64,000 bases of DNA from Chamaea fasciata (Eukaryota > Chordata > Aves > Passeriformes > Sylviidae): positions 41,364,244 to 41,428,243 of the forward strand of contig JARCOQ010000002.1 in the NCBI GenBank assembly GCA_029207755.1, written 5' to 3'. A program made the translations under genes and the position numbers. Shown one piece after another: positions 1-11,615 of the stretch. The stretch's first letter is position 1. Every line of letters starts with the position of its first letter. The notes beneath the pieces are model-generated. The model saw only the letters and a program-made list of their open reading frames with translations, was not told where the DNA came from and searched no databases.

Positions 1-902
1 GATGCAGCAGGACAAAATTAGCAAAAGAAAAAAGAGAATGAATTTCAAAAGAGTACCCAGAGGAAGACCTTAGAGGGTGGAAAGGCGTTTTCTTCCCAAA
101 AGAAAAAAATATATATAGATAGATACATTAACAAATGCACATCGGATTCCAGATCATTCCAAATGGCCTTGAAATAGAAATTTTAAGGCCAGTTTTCTGC
201 AAGTGATCAGATACCATCTCTATTCACATTGAAGAGTGGACTACTTTTTTTAAGGTTTGGACAACTGTGACTCCACAAGGAACCCCAAAATTTGGAAAAA
301 ATGTGACTAAGTCCACTGTAACTGCAACTAATTTAAATTTAGAATACCACTTTCAGCCAAGCAGTACCACATCCACTTTGATGAAAATAAGGAGAGACAA
401 AAGATCTGTATTTTCCTTGGTTTTATTGTCTCTGGAGCCAATGGTATGATTTAGGAAATAACAAAGGAAAAGTTTGCTTCTGGACATGACTTCCACATTT
501 TTCTGTGCAACACAGAATATTTTCAGAAATGAGTGGTGACTTTTGAAGCTACCTGTATATAGCACTGACACGATCATTACAGTTCTAGATTTATGTCTGA
601 CTATGTATTTCATTAAGACCTAATTTCAGGATTCCAAGAAGTGACAGAAATCAAATACCTGCAATATGCTAACAAGAAAGGAGATTCAGAGAAGTGGGCC
701 TGAAACTCATAGAATAAAATAATGTTCATCAAGAAAGAGTGTTGCGTCCCCAATTTCAAATGTGAGCATGAAGATGAGAAAAACATGTTTTGGAATTAGA
801 AAGAGATGACAAAAGAACTGGATACAGGGAATAACAGCACCAAATTCAAAACAGGAATTCCTGAGAATTATTTGTCTGAAGTTGTAAATTATGTCCAAAA
901 GT
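1..902. other. AT-rich non-coding sequence
   Basis: There is no supportable gene here. The open frames are short (under 100 codons), lie on both strands, and have the composition expected by chance in AT-rich DNA. I see no recognisable repeat family. Confidence 0.6.
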
Positions 903-956
903 AAAAAAAAAAAAAAAAAAAAACAAAAAAAACCCAACCAAAAACAAACCACAACA
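903..956. repeat. Poly-A tract running into an A/C-rich tail
   Basis: A run of 21 A is followed by about 30 bases made almost only of A and C. It could be the decayed tail of a retroposed sequence, but I see no recognisable retrogene or SINE body upstream. The same A-run-then-A/C pattern recurs near 50.75, 60.7 and 62.3 kb. Confidence 0.8.
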
Positions 957-999
957 GAATTCAGAAGTAAAATAGATGTGGTTATCTGATTGTATTTCA

Positions 1000-1012
1000 T
1001 TATATCATAGAG

Positions 1013-1110
<98 letters not shown>

Positions 1111-1136
1111 CATACCCTTATATCATACAGATATTA
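1000..1136. repeat. (TA)n microsatellite between imperfect direct repeats
   Basis: About 90 bases of nearly pure TA occupy roughly 1014-1105, with one TG interruption near 1078. Outside it lie two 19-base copies (1000-1018 and 1118-1136) that differ at one position. (TA)n tracts this long are prone to cruciform formation and length change, so the assembled length may not be exact. Confidence 0.9.
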
Positions 1137-4100
1137 AAACTTAAAGAAATCCCAATGTCGCTCTATTTTGTCCCTGTCATAACACTGGTTAGAAAAAATA
1201 ATTCATCAATTTCTGTCAAGTTGAACTAAAAAGTATCTTTTAGAAATATTTTCAGCCTAGATTTAAGGGCTCTAAATGATGGAGAATTTGTATCATCCTT
1301 TTGTAATTCATTGTAGTGTATGGCATTCCTCTACTAAATAAATGTGTTTTATTTCAACTTTATGAGTTACTGATTTCATTTTCCAGCCACTGGCACTCTC
1401 TCTGAATGATTCCTACCGTATTTATTTGTCAGAAATCCATTTATGACCCCAACAAATACTATTTTCATCTTTGGTTGTAGTTTACCCAGAAATTTTCCTG
1501 GACATCACATTTCAGAAACTTGGTAAATATATCTTTAAATAAATAGTTTCCTTATATGCATAATTTAATATCTTGATGTAGATTTGCAATTATTCACTGA
1601 GATAATATGTATATATATAATGACCTAAGAGACCACAATGGCAAGCAACAGATTCTGCAGAAGCTTGACATAAACTGAATTATTCTGGCAGGAAAATACC
1701 TCAGCTTACCACCACTCATCATTGCAAATTACATCTAGGTAAACATCAACATCTGCTTCCTGTGCAAACAGCGTCTGTCATCACATGAGCCATTATATTA
1801 TTATGAGTAGACGAGATAGTTTAATATTCATTACAGATATACAAGGTGCAAGAAACTGCTTCATACACATGCTAATGAGCAGTAAATGTATGAAATTAAT
1901 TGTACTAGTCTCCACAGATAACTACAGCTTAGAAACTTTAACTCATTTAATGTGAAGAATTCCAGTCACATAGAAGACAGATTCAGCAGTAATAGGTGTG
2001 CTTCATGAAAATATGTTGTAAAAAATCAAAAGAAATAGCCCATAAGGATAAACTAGTGTGTGTGCTCTAGAGTACCAACAATATCCAGGTTACTACGTTT
2101 TTTTCCATTTTGTAATAATTTGTGTTACCTTCTTTTGAAAAAAAAAATTACAATTCAGCCATAAATACTAACACAGTGAGATGGTTAAAGTCGAAAACCC
2201 TATCTTGTGAAATTCCTGTGCACTTTTGCTGGATTTTTAGACTTGGGACATGGGAAAGAACAGTGGCATTACTGTTCTGCTAAGCCTACACTTTTCCTGA
2301 ATGTATAAATTCATCATGGAAGAGGCAGAACAGATAGTAAGTAGGGCTTTTTGTCACTTCTTTCCCATAGTACTCACTCACAGAGACAAATCACCATTCA
2401 AATTAACAAACAAAATCATAAAAATATAACAATTCCTTTAACTGTCACCTTGCGGAGTTCACTGAATTTTGCCATTCTCCTTTAGATCTGGCTTAGTTTC
2501 TTCCTGTTTAGAGGAGTCTGGTTCTGAACTATAGCCTTAGCCTGGATCAAGTGCTGCTTTTCTAGTGGAAGTACTCTGGGACTGTCAAAATGTTTTCTGT
2601 TACCTAATCAAGCGACATTATAAGGGTACCAATGTGGTGTAAGAACAGAAGTCTGCATTTCATTTACTTGCTTATGCAGAAGGACTCTTGCTGGACTAGC
2701 CATATAATGGACCGATAAAGAAGATAAAATTTGTAGTGTTCTGGTTCATATTCTTGTGAGTTTCTTAAATCCAGGTCTGAAGGATTAACAGGGGAAGTCG
2801 GTTAAAATCCTACTGAAGTATTAGAGCAATATCTAGTCAAGAAAAAACCTAAACAGAAATTTTGTCCCATCATGTCATAAGTTAACACAAAGACTATTTA
2901 AAATATATAAGAAAATATCAGCGTTTATGCCCAGTCAAATCAGAGTTTCACCTGGTCCAGGAGCCTGTGTGATGTGGGTTAAGAAAAACCTAGATAAATA
3001 AAATAAACATGGGGCAACCATAAGGGATGGTTATAGCTCTCAGATAGAGAACTATATACTCACATAGTGCTCAGATAAACTCTGAGTCTGTGAATTAGGT
3101 CATTCCAGACTCAGAGGTACTTTTTTTAATAGGTTTTAATGGGATTTTATTTTCTGAATTTCTTTTATTACTTTTTGAACTCATCAATGCCTCTGGCATT
3201 GCTAGTACCATGTGGCGGTCGGTTGGACAACTTAATTATGAATACTGCACAAAATTAACTTATTTTGTTTGCTTGAAGCCTGCTACCCCATAATTTAATT
3301 TCAGGTCCGTTAGTTCCTGTGCTGTGAAAAAAGTGAATAGTTGTTTCCTATTCTCCTTTACAGTGTCAGTCATGGCACTGCTTCTCTGGATTTTCCAAAA
3401 CTATCTAAGAAAGTACCTGAAAGTATGTTGGTCCCAAGACAGGATAACTACTGGTTGACTTTCTCTGAAAGAGAAGCATGTAGAAATCATGAATAAGTGC
3501 TTGTATTTAAACAGTAATTAACTATGCTCACTATGTCTACCACTACCCCTTACTTCAACCATAGACTCATGGAACTGCTGAGGACTGTAATATACTGTAA
3601 AGGAATTATTTTCTTTATCTTGCAATCTACTTTTTTGAGCAAGTTCTTATAAGCATCATATCTTTAGATCATCTCCAATAATTGTGACTCTATAAACAGC
3701 AGCTGCATTTTTTTTAATATGCAATTTCTTATCTCTTTCTTTTTCTGCTCAGAATGGCATAAAATACATTCTACACATCATGCTAGTGCTTAGCAACCAA
3801 CTTCAAGATACTAAAATAGTATAGATTTCCAACCCCCTCACTCTTACCTGCTGCTTTCCATTATTATAACAATGCTTTTGATTCATTATCGATACAATCA
3901 ACAGTGGCCAATTAAGTGACTCCTCTAGAAGCTGGTATCAACTTGTACTAAACAAAATTCTCTCATTTCAGTTCTGACCTTCACTATGTTTAGCAGCAAT
4001 TTATCCTCCAACTCTGAAGGCAAGTATAATAGTCTTATTTCATCAGGAGTATTTCTCATTCATAGCATATTTGAAAATGGTCTCCTGTATTTCAACCTAG

Positions 4101-7100
4101 CAGAAAGAAAATACATAATGTGAGGGTTTGTGAGATTCAGAAACCTTTGCAATTTTGATTTCTATAGTAAATATAGCGTAAAACATTTATAGGGTTATTT
4201 TCAAAACAATAATTCTGTGAGCTATATTACAGTTCTAACTTTGCAGAAAGGGATTGCAGTTGGGTAGCAATGAGAATATGTGATGATCTGAAATCAGAGA
4301 AAACTTTAGCCTTAATTTGTTTTCTTTTCAGTAGTTTAAAATTCTAGAAAGGCCCCCACTCACCTCAACATAATTTAATAATTCTTTAAAAACTTCATTC
4401 AGACCTAAAAACCAATAGCATGATTCAAAGTTATGCATTCCTAAACTCAAAGAATCCAAACTACCCATTCGTTGTGCAGCAACTAAGCATGCACTCTCAC
4501 AAATGCACACATGCACAAGTAAGTACATACCAACTGTTTGGACAGAAAACACACCGTAAAGATACTCAGATGTTTCAGTCAAGTGTTGGTACAGTAAATT
4601 CCAAAGACAGATACCCTTCTTTGAGGAGACTAAGTGGTTGTTTTTACAATAGGCCAACTTTCACCAGGGTTGGTGCTTTCTCCACTGATTTAAGGCAAGG
4701 TGATGCCTTGGAATGAAAATGATTTCCTTGGAGTGAAAATGGGTTAAGTCTTCATCACTGAGAAAGCTCAAAGCTCAAAAGATCAGGCCCTGGCTTATAC
4801 CATGGACAGATTCCAATGCTCAGTGGAGCAAAGCCTACAATGTGCACGGATTTCACTCTGAAACTGACACAAATTCAACACAGAATACGCAATACTGTCC
4901 CAGAGTGTATAGTAACCCTAGGGGGGGGAAAGCTGTGAATTTTCTACAGGTACAAAATTTAATAACTTTGAAATTCTGTAAAATCCTGAATTTTTAGCAA
5001 TTTTTGTTGGAGGGTGATGCTGTGGTATTACTGCCTTTGTTTTTTGTGACTGAGAAATTATGTAAGCATAGGTAGTACTTAGAAGGAGTAAAACATCTAT
5101 GTGCTATGAAGAGCCTTTATTCTCAAAATGGGACAAAATGGGAGCTAATTTTCTGTGGAAGGAACCATCCAGGAGCTCTATCCATATCATGAAAAATAAT
5201 GTTTGATACTCCAAAAACAGGTTCCAGTCAGTCATTCCTGTTTAAAATTAGCAATAGCTAGTTTTTGCCACAAAAGTGTAAGCAGAGAATAAAGAAGTCT
5301 GCTGATTCTTTCCAAGCCATTTAGCAGATCTAATTAATATTTAATTAAAAAAAACCCAAACCATTCCAGCTTTTATAATGCACAACTTGTTAAGTACATG
5401 TGCAAATTTCAGAATAAACTGTTTACTAAACAGTTTATAAACTATCAACAAATTCAAGTGTCTTGTTTTCAGCTGAACATAAAAATTCATTTTTTTAATT
5501 GAAACTGACTTGGCAGCAGTCTGATCCCATATTTCTGTAACATACTTTGATATGCTACTTTTAAATGGATGATTAAAGAACCTAAGGAAGATAGAAAACA
5601 GAAGAACACTATGCATTAAAACAGAAATTGGTACATAGTTGCCTCTATCCTGTGTGCTTATAGGCAAAACTATTGCACACGTGTCCTCTTAAGCACATTC
5701 ATTACCATATGCTTGTTTCACTTGGCTGCCATGAGACTACTTGATGGGATTGAGACCAGGCACATGTTTAAGTGCTTTGCTGTACCAAAGCCTAGAAAAG
5801 CAAGCAGAAAGAGACCCAGAACAAATTTTAATTAAAAGATAGATCCAATATTTTAAAAATCATTTGGCATGTCCTTCAGGTCAGAGTAGCTAACAGAAGA
5901 CAAACTTTAATAACAAATCAGCTCTTTTATAATTTGGTCCTAATTCTGCTAACTTCATACAGACCAAACTTTCAGAATAGAAATGGAATAACTCTGTGAA
6001 TATGCACAAGCTCAAGTTTCTTCCTGTGTTTTCCTCTTCCAAGAAATGAACTGATTTGTGTTTATAGTATATTGCATAAATGACTCACTCAGGGAGCATC
6101 TGTGCTAAGTACTGAGTGGGACAACATTTTATATCAAGTAAGACGACATATTTTGCTCTTTTTTGTTTGCAAATTTTGAACAGTTTTCTTGTCTCCACCC
6201 AGGCTGAATATTTTACTCGGACTTCGGATCAGCTTTGACCTAGCTCGCTGAGGCAGAAGCTAATGAGTGTCTCCCAAGATAAAAGGAATAAGGTGACTAA
6301 AGGTGAGGATTCTGGTAAAGTGTAGCATGTGTTTGTGTCAGCGAAAAGACTTCGGCTGTGATAATTCGCCTGACTTTCTTCTCTGAACAAGCTGCTTGTC
6401 AAAGCACAGCCAATAACAGAGACCACAGAAAGGTCTTGTAATCTGCATTCTCATGCATACATGAAAACAATGGAAATGCATACATGGAAACAATCCCTAA
6501 CTTTTTCATTCTTTAGATCTCTCAGGGTTTTTTTACACATCAGCCAGTGGGCACCGCCAAATTAAAAAACAAACTAGTCTGTAGAAGTGATATTCTTGTA
6601 CAAAATCATCATGGTAAGAATAGTAAACTCAGTTGGCTTTCATAGTGATTAGAAATCTTGGCCAAAAATCTTTTTTTCCCAATAATTCTTAATTAAGTAA
6701 TTCAAATGAGTGTTTCCAACAGTCCAGTTCTGTAATGGCAAATAGCAGGCTCCATTTTAAAGGTCAGTTTTTTACATGGAAAATATTGCTGGAACAGCTG
6801 GACTAACTACATCTTCCTGCAAATATAAATTCTTAAAATTCCTTAGTTCATAATTATTTTTTCAAAGTATTTCCAGTAGTAATACGTAAAATTAAAATAT
6901 GGACTTAAGTGGAATTCAGTGCAAAATTCAACAATAAAGTCTGTTGCAAACGTTGGACACTGAAGACATACAGAAATATTAATTTTCTCAAAGTTTTCTG
7001 GCTACACCTTCCCAAACTGAGTTTAGTTTAGAATGGATCTGGATATGTGCCTGACTGGAATCTCCTTATTCCAGTATGCATTTAATGAATGTTAAATCTC

Positions 7101-8217
7101 TTTAGCAAGTCTGTTGAGCAAGAAAAATTTGAAAACTTTCATTTCAAAATATTATTCTAAGTGCCATGTTAGGCCTTACACTTCCAAATCTAAGAAGGAA
7201 AAGGGGCAAAAATACTTCACAATGTCCATTGTAACCAATTTTCCTATTAATTCAGTTTGGTAAGTCAAAAAAGGAACTTGAAATTTTTCTATATTGTCAG
7301 GTATAAGCTCAAAATACCAAAGAAAACAAATGTTTGGTGGCACTGTAGAGAGTTCTCTGTCAAATTTTCATCACACAGGCTGAAATGAGATAAATTAAGC
7401 TGTTACCATGACAAAACCCAGGAGGTTTGGAAAGTCTGTGGGAGACAACTAGAAATGCAGAAGATGTATGAACAAATAAGTCTTCTAAATATTGGTAAAA
7501 CACATTGGAGACTGACTATATTAACAGGATTTCAATCATATATGCATGTCTTGCTTGGGTCCTTCCAGTAACAGAGCAGCAATATTTCCCTGTCTAATCA
7601 TAGAAGATCTAATTGACAAATCCAAAGTACTATTCTTTCTTCATGTTCATAAAAAATAATTTATAATATTAATCACTTACTGGTGGCTTATAAGCACAGA
7701 AACTGGGAAAGATATTCAAATGCATGTCAATTGTAGTATAAAAGCTCTTACCAGTTGTCAGTATTTGTCTTCTTTCCCCTTTTTGCTTTCTTAATATGTC
7801 TAAAATATTTACTAAGGCTGTTTACACGGTTTGATTTTCTAGCAATTAAAGATGAATCAAGATCTCACTTTATATCCTAAATTTGTAAACTACATTTTAA
7901 AATGGCACAATACTTTGTGTAAACCAGTCAACAAGCTACATGTGATTTTAAGAGAGTCATTTCAGGGTAACACAGAGCTTCAATGAAAAATTGACACATG
8001 ATATACAAGATTCAGAAAAGCAAATCGTGGCTTTGGATTCCATATATTTTAGTGAATAGGACAGGGCTTGGTCTGCTTCATGGTCAACACAGTATACGTG
8101 GGCATTACTAGTATACAACTCAGTAGTGTGTAATACTGGCATGAAAAAGCATGCAAATTGGATAAATAATTTTCAAGTGAGAAACATCTTGAAGTTGTGA
8201 ATTGCTTTGAATGCAAA
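1137..8217. other. AT-rich non-coding sequence, no gene or repeat recognised
   Basis: About 7 kb without a supportable coding region. The frames at 4328-4716, 5341-5667 and 6229-6426 are short, show no domain-like pattern, and overlap frames on the other strand or lie alone. Short homopolymers are scattered, including a run of 9 G at about 4921. The only distinct patch is 6190-6440, which is relatively rich in CpG. Confidence 0.55.
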
Positions 8218-8464
8218 TCATAGAATCAAGGAATCATGGAATCAAGTAGTTTGGAAAATACCTTTTAAATCACTGAGACCAACTGTTAAACTAAGTGTTA
8301 ACTCATCACTGTCAAGCCCACCACTAAAACCACATCCCTGAGTACCACACCTGCATGTATTTTAAGCACCTTTAGGAATGAAGACTGCCATTTCCCTGGA
8401 CAGCCTGTTCCAGTGCATAACAACCCTTTTGGGGAAGAATTATTTCCTAACATTCAATTTCATA
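8218..8464 (-). mobile_element. CR1 LINE 3' end (minus strand), 3'UTR part
   Basis: Read on the minus strand, this matches the last ~250 bp of an avian CR1 element. It starts at the left edge with decayed TAGAATCA/GAATCATGG-type octamers, which are the CR1 3' tail. Next comes the block that matches, in reverse complement, the 17.82-18.02 kb copy (first base of the motif AACAGGCTGCC is in the same order as there). CR1 is a non-LTR retrotransposon that inserts by target-primed reverse transcription and usually leaves 5'-truncated copies. This copy is non-coding and diverged. It is continued, after an interruption, by the minus-strand CR1 body at 8725-9745. Confidence 0.85.
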
Positions 8465-8726
8465 GCATCAAAAGAAGCAGGGCCAGCAGTTCAAGGAAGG
8501 TGATTCTGCCTCTCTATTCTGCTCTCGTGAGACTCCACCTGAGTATCGGATCCAGTCCTGACATCCCCAATACAGGAAGGATACTTGTTGGAGCAAATCC
8601 AGAGGAGGGCCATCAGGTTGACGAGAGGTATGGAGCACCTCTCCTATAAGGAAAAGCTGAGAGAATTGGAATTGATTAGCCTGGAAAAGAGAAGGCTTCA
8701 GGGTGACTTGTGGCCTTCATTGAAGG
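8464..8726 (+). mobile_element. CR1 LINE internal fragment in plus orientation
   Basis: This stretch reads on the plus strand as the C-terminal ORF2/3' region of a CR1. It begins GCATCAAAAGAAGC, continues through GGAGGTGATTCTGCC-like and GAGACTCCACCTG-like blocks, then GAGGAGGGCCATCAGG and GGAGCACCTCTCC, and ends near TTGTGGCCTTC..TGAAGGG. These diagnostic blocks fit the subfamily of the 59.5 kb copy better than that of the flanking minus-strand CR1. It lacks both its 5' part and its 3' tail. It lies exactly between two parts of a minus-strand CR1. The right junction falls within about 10 bp around 8717-8727, where both orientations give plausible matches. Confidence 0.8.
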
Positions 8727-9745
8727 GCCCAGAACTGAACACAGGATTTGAGGTGTGGCCTCAGCAGTGCCCAGTACAGGAGGACAGTCACTGCCCTGCT
8801 CCTGCTGGCCATACCATGGTTGATCCAGGCCAGGATGCCATCGGCCTTCTTGGCCACCTGGGCACATCCTGGATCATGTGCTGCTGTTGACCAGCACCCC
8901 CAGGTCCTTTTCCCCCTGGCAACTTTCCAGCCACCGCCCCCAGACTGTAGCACAGCCTGGGATTATTGTGACCCAGGGGCAGGACCCAGTACTTAGCCTT
9001 GTTGAACCTCTTACAGCTGGCCTTGGCCCATCAATCCAGTCTGTCCAGGTACCCCTGCAGAGCTTTCCTACCCTGCAGCAGATTGACATTCCTAGTGATA
9101 TCTGAACACTTGCTGAGGATGAATTTGATCCAAGTCATCAATAGAGGTGTTAAACAGGTCTGGACCCAAAACAGAGCCCTGGGGAATCCCATTTGTAAAC
9201 AAGCTGGATGTAACTCCATTCAGCACCACTCTCTGGGCTTGGGAATCCAGCCAGTATTTTACCCAGCATATGGTGCACTTGTCCAGGTCATGAGGAACCA
9301 ATTTCTCCAGGAGAATGCTGTGGGAAAGGGCACCAAAGGCTTTGCCAAACTCCAAGCAGACAACAGCCGTTGACTTTTCCTTGTCTACTAAGTGGGTCAA
9401 CTTGTCATAAAAACAGATAAAGTTGTTTAAACAGGATCTGCCCTTCACCAGGCCATGTTGGCTGGGCCTGATCACCTGGTTTTCCTGTACATACCATGTG
9501 AGGTCACTTGGGATGATCAGCTCCATGACATTCCTCAGCTCCAAGGTAAGGCTGACAGGTCTGTAGTTCCCTAGATCTGCTATCCAGCCCTACTTGTAGA
9601 TGGGCATCACATATACTAGCTTTCAGTTGCCTGGGGCCTGCCTCCCTGGTCAGCCAGGACTGCTGATAAATCAAGGGAAGTGTCAAGTGAACACTTCTGC
9701 CAGTTCTCTCAGTACCCTTGGGTGGATCCAATTTCATCAAACTAC
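8725..9745 (-). pseudogene. CR1 LINE ORF2 (reverse transcriptase) remnant
   Basis: This is the body of a CR1 retrotransposon on the minus strand; ORF2 of an intact CR1 encodes an endonuclease-reverse transcriptase. A 150-codon open piece (9544 to 9092) shows RT blocks in order: a QHGLVKGRSCLNN segment, motif A as LEFGKAFG, then NGIPQGSVLGPDLFN (motif B). In CR1, motif A is normally LDFSKAFD, so both acidic residues are changed (D to E and D to G). A one-base frame change follows, and the FADD block (motif C) reads CSDI, so one catalytic Asp is also lost. Downstream (9030-8725) is the usual CR1 thumb/3' coding region. The 5' end fades at about 9745, inside the region before the fingers domain. 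It is inactive. It shares a subfamily with the 17.39 kb copy, including the same CACACCTCAAATCCTGTG block. Confidence 0.88.
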
Positions 9746-9905
9746 AGTATGCAGCAAAACAACAAAAAACATTGGGTTCTTGCATTGAGGAGAATGGAAA
9801 GGAGGTCATTAATGTTGCCAAGGCACTTTCTCCAGCTACCTGGGAAACAGTTGGTGAGAGACATCAGGGCACTATGAAGGCCTCCCATGAACATGCACCA
9901 GGATA
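9746..9905. other. Unassigned sequence next to CR1
   Basis: This follows the point where CR1 similarity fades. It begins with an A/C-rich stretch (AACAACAAAAAACA) and I do not recognise the rest. It may be diverged CR1 5' sequence or older flank. Open frames here lie on both strands and have no recognisable domain. Confidence 0.4.
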
Positions 9906-10160
9906 AGGCCTGGTGAGGAGAATTAGTGTCAGGCAGCCCCAGGATGTTCATGGGCATGGGGCATCAGCTTGTGGGTCAGCAGGGCCGTGGCCAGGTCTGG
10001 GCAGGGCTGCCTTGCAGCAGAACCATCACCACAGCTGTAGGTTGGACCTGCCATAGCTTCCCCGAAGTATAGTCAGGAGCTCCTCTTTGCCTTGTGCGGG
10101 ACACAGGCAGGTGCTGACCCTCCTGGGTGAGGGGACCTTGCAGGAATGAAGAACCAGGGC
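9906..10160. other. GC-rich patch of unknown origin
   Basis: About 250 bp with far more G and C than the surrounding sequence, including runs such as GGGCCGTGGCCAGG and GGTGAGGGGACC. Frames are open on both strands, as GC-rich sequence often gives, but no protein family is recognisable. It directly follows the CR1 cluster, so an unrecognised repeat (LTR or CR1 5' segment) is the likeliest source. It could also be unique sequence. Confidence 0.45.
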
Positions 10161-11550
10161 TTGCCATGTATCTGTATAACTGGGAAAAAAGAATTTTCTT
10201 CAGAACAAGACAGAAGTGTAAATGGATACCTGTTAGCCCCTTCTGGGAGCTGTTACAGCAGGTTGAATCTGGTAATTAGCATTCAGGTTCCATGTCTCTC
10301 ATCTGGGAAAGGGCTGACTGCTCAACTGTGTGTGTGGAGGCTGTCAAATCCCACCTCCGGCTGCACAGCAGGCACAATTATGTTGTCCAGTGCCTAGCTG
10401 TACATAAAGCTCAGGGACTCAGAAACAGTTTGTGCACATCGGAGCCTGCTGCTCTTCACTTTGGACTTCATTACGCACACCTTCACACATCCCAGGTGGG
10501 TCCATTCATCTTCTGTTCACTTGGCTTGCCCCTGAAGCTTGTGCTGTTATAAACCACTAGGACCTTGATAAAATTTCATGTGAAAATTCAACATCTAGCA
10601 GCAAAGTGCTTTAAAATATTATTTTAAGGGCTTGATTTATTATGGAATCACAGAAAAATCTGGTAATAAACTGGTTTTTTAAACAGGAAAACGGAGTTTC
10701 TGCAAACAATTTTTCCAAGAAAACTGTTTTTCCTGTTAGGAAAAAAAATATGGTCAGATCAACTAGAAAGAGAAAAGTTTGGAGTCTTTTGAAATTAATG
10801 GAATTATTTTATTTTGTAGTCTGCATTAACTTCACTTTGGGCTTTGCTGCTGCAGGACCTGACAGGTGTTATAACTCAAGCACATCCCTTCCCCACTCTC
10901 TCAAACAGAAATAGCTCTGTGAATGGATTACATTTCCCATGACATATCATCGGTCTTTCATGTTTTAAATTACAACACATGATGAAAATCATATGATTAT
11001 ATCTTGTGAACAGATAATATGCAACAAAACTTAGCCAGGAAGTTACATATGTCATCAGAATGATTTTATAGGACCTTGGAAACACCTAATAATCTCAGCC
11101 CAAGCTGCTCTAATTTTCAAATAGCCAAGTATTTTACTATAATTACAAACATCAAGATATGACCCTTTTTCAGAACTTTCTGTTTAATGATAACGTAAAG
11201 AAAAAATTAACGAATTTAAAAAAATCTTCTGCAAGAATAAGTGTCAAACTTGCTATCCCAATCAGAAAAAAAACCAAGTGTGAAAAGATTAGCGATTTTC
11301 ACAGGAGAACTATTTCAATATTTAAACACCCTGCTCAGAGACAAAAATCTAGTTATAATGCTACCCATAAAACTTAACCTGTCAGAATTTTTTCAGCTGT
11401 TTTTGTAGTAACTATTTAGCTCAAGAGACCTGGGGACTACCACATTGAGTCTGGAGCAGATACATATTAGAAGGTGATAAATACTTCTCATTTTTATAGA
11501 ATTACTAAACTGGGAAACATGTCAAGACAAACACATTACGATTCTTATAT

Positions 11551-11552
<2 letters not shown>
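10161..11552. other. Non-coding sequence, no gene recognised
   Basis: There are mixed open frames of 60-90 codons without recognisable domains. The first ~400 bp (10161-10560) stays somewhat GC-richer than the following AT-rich DNA and may belong to the same unidentified insertion as the GC-rich patch on its left. Confidence 0.45.
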
Positions 11553-11599
<47 letters not shown>

Positions 11600-11615
11600 C
11601 TATATATATATATCT
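11553..11615. repeat. (TG)n followed by (TA)n microsatellite
   Basis: About 16 TG units run straight into an interrupted TA tract. Compound TG/TA tracts can form Z-DNA and cruciform structures and are usually length-polymorphic. Confidence 0.92.
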
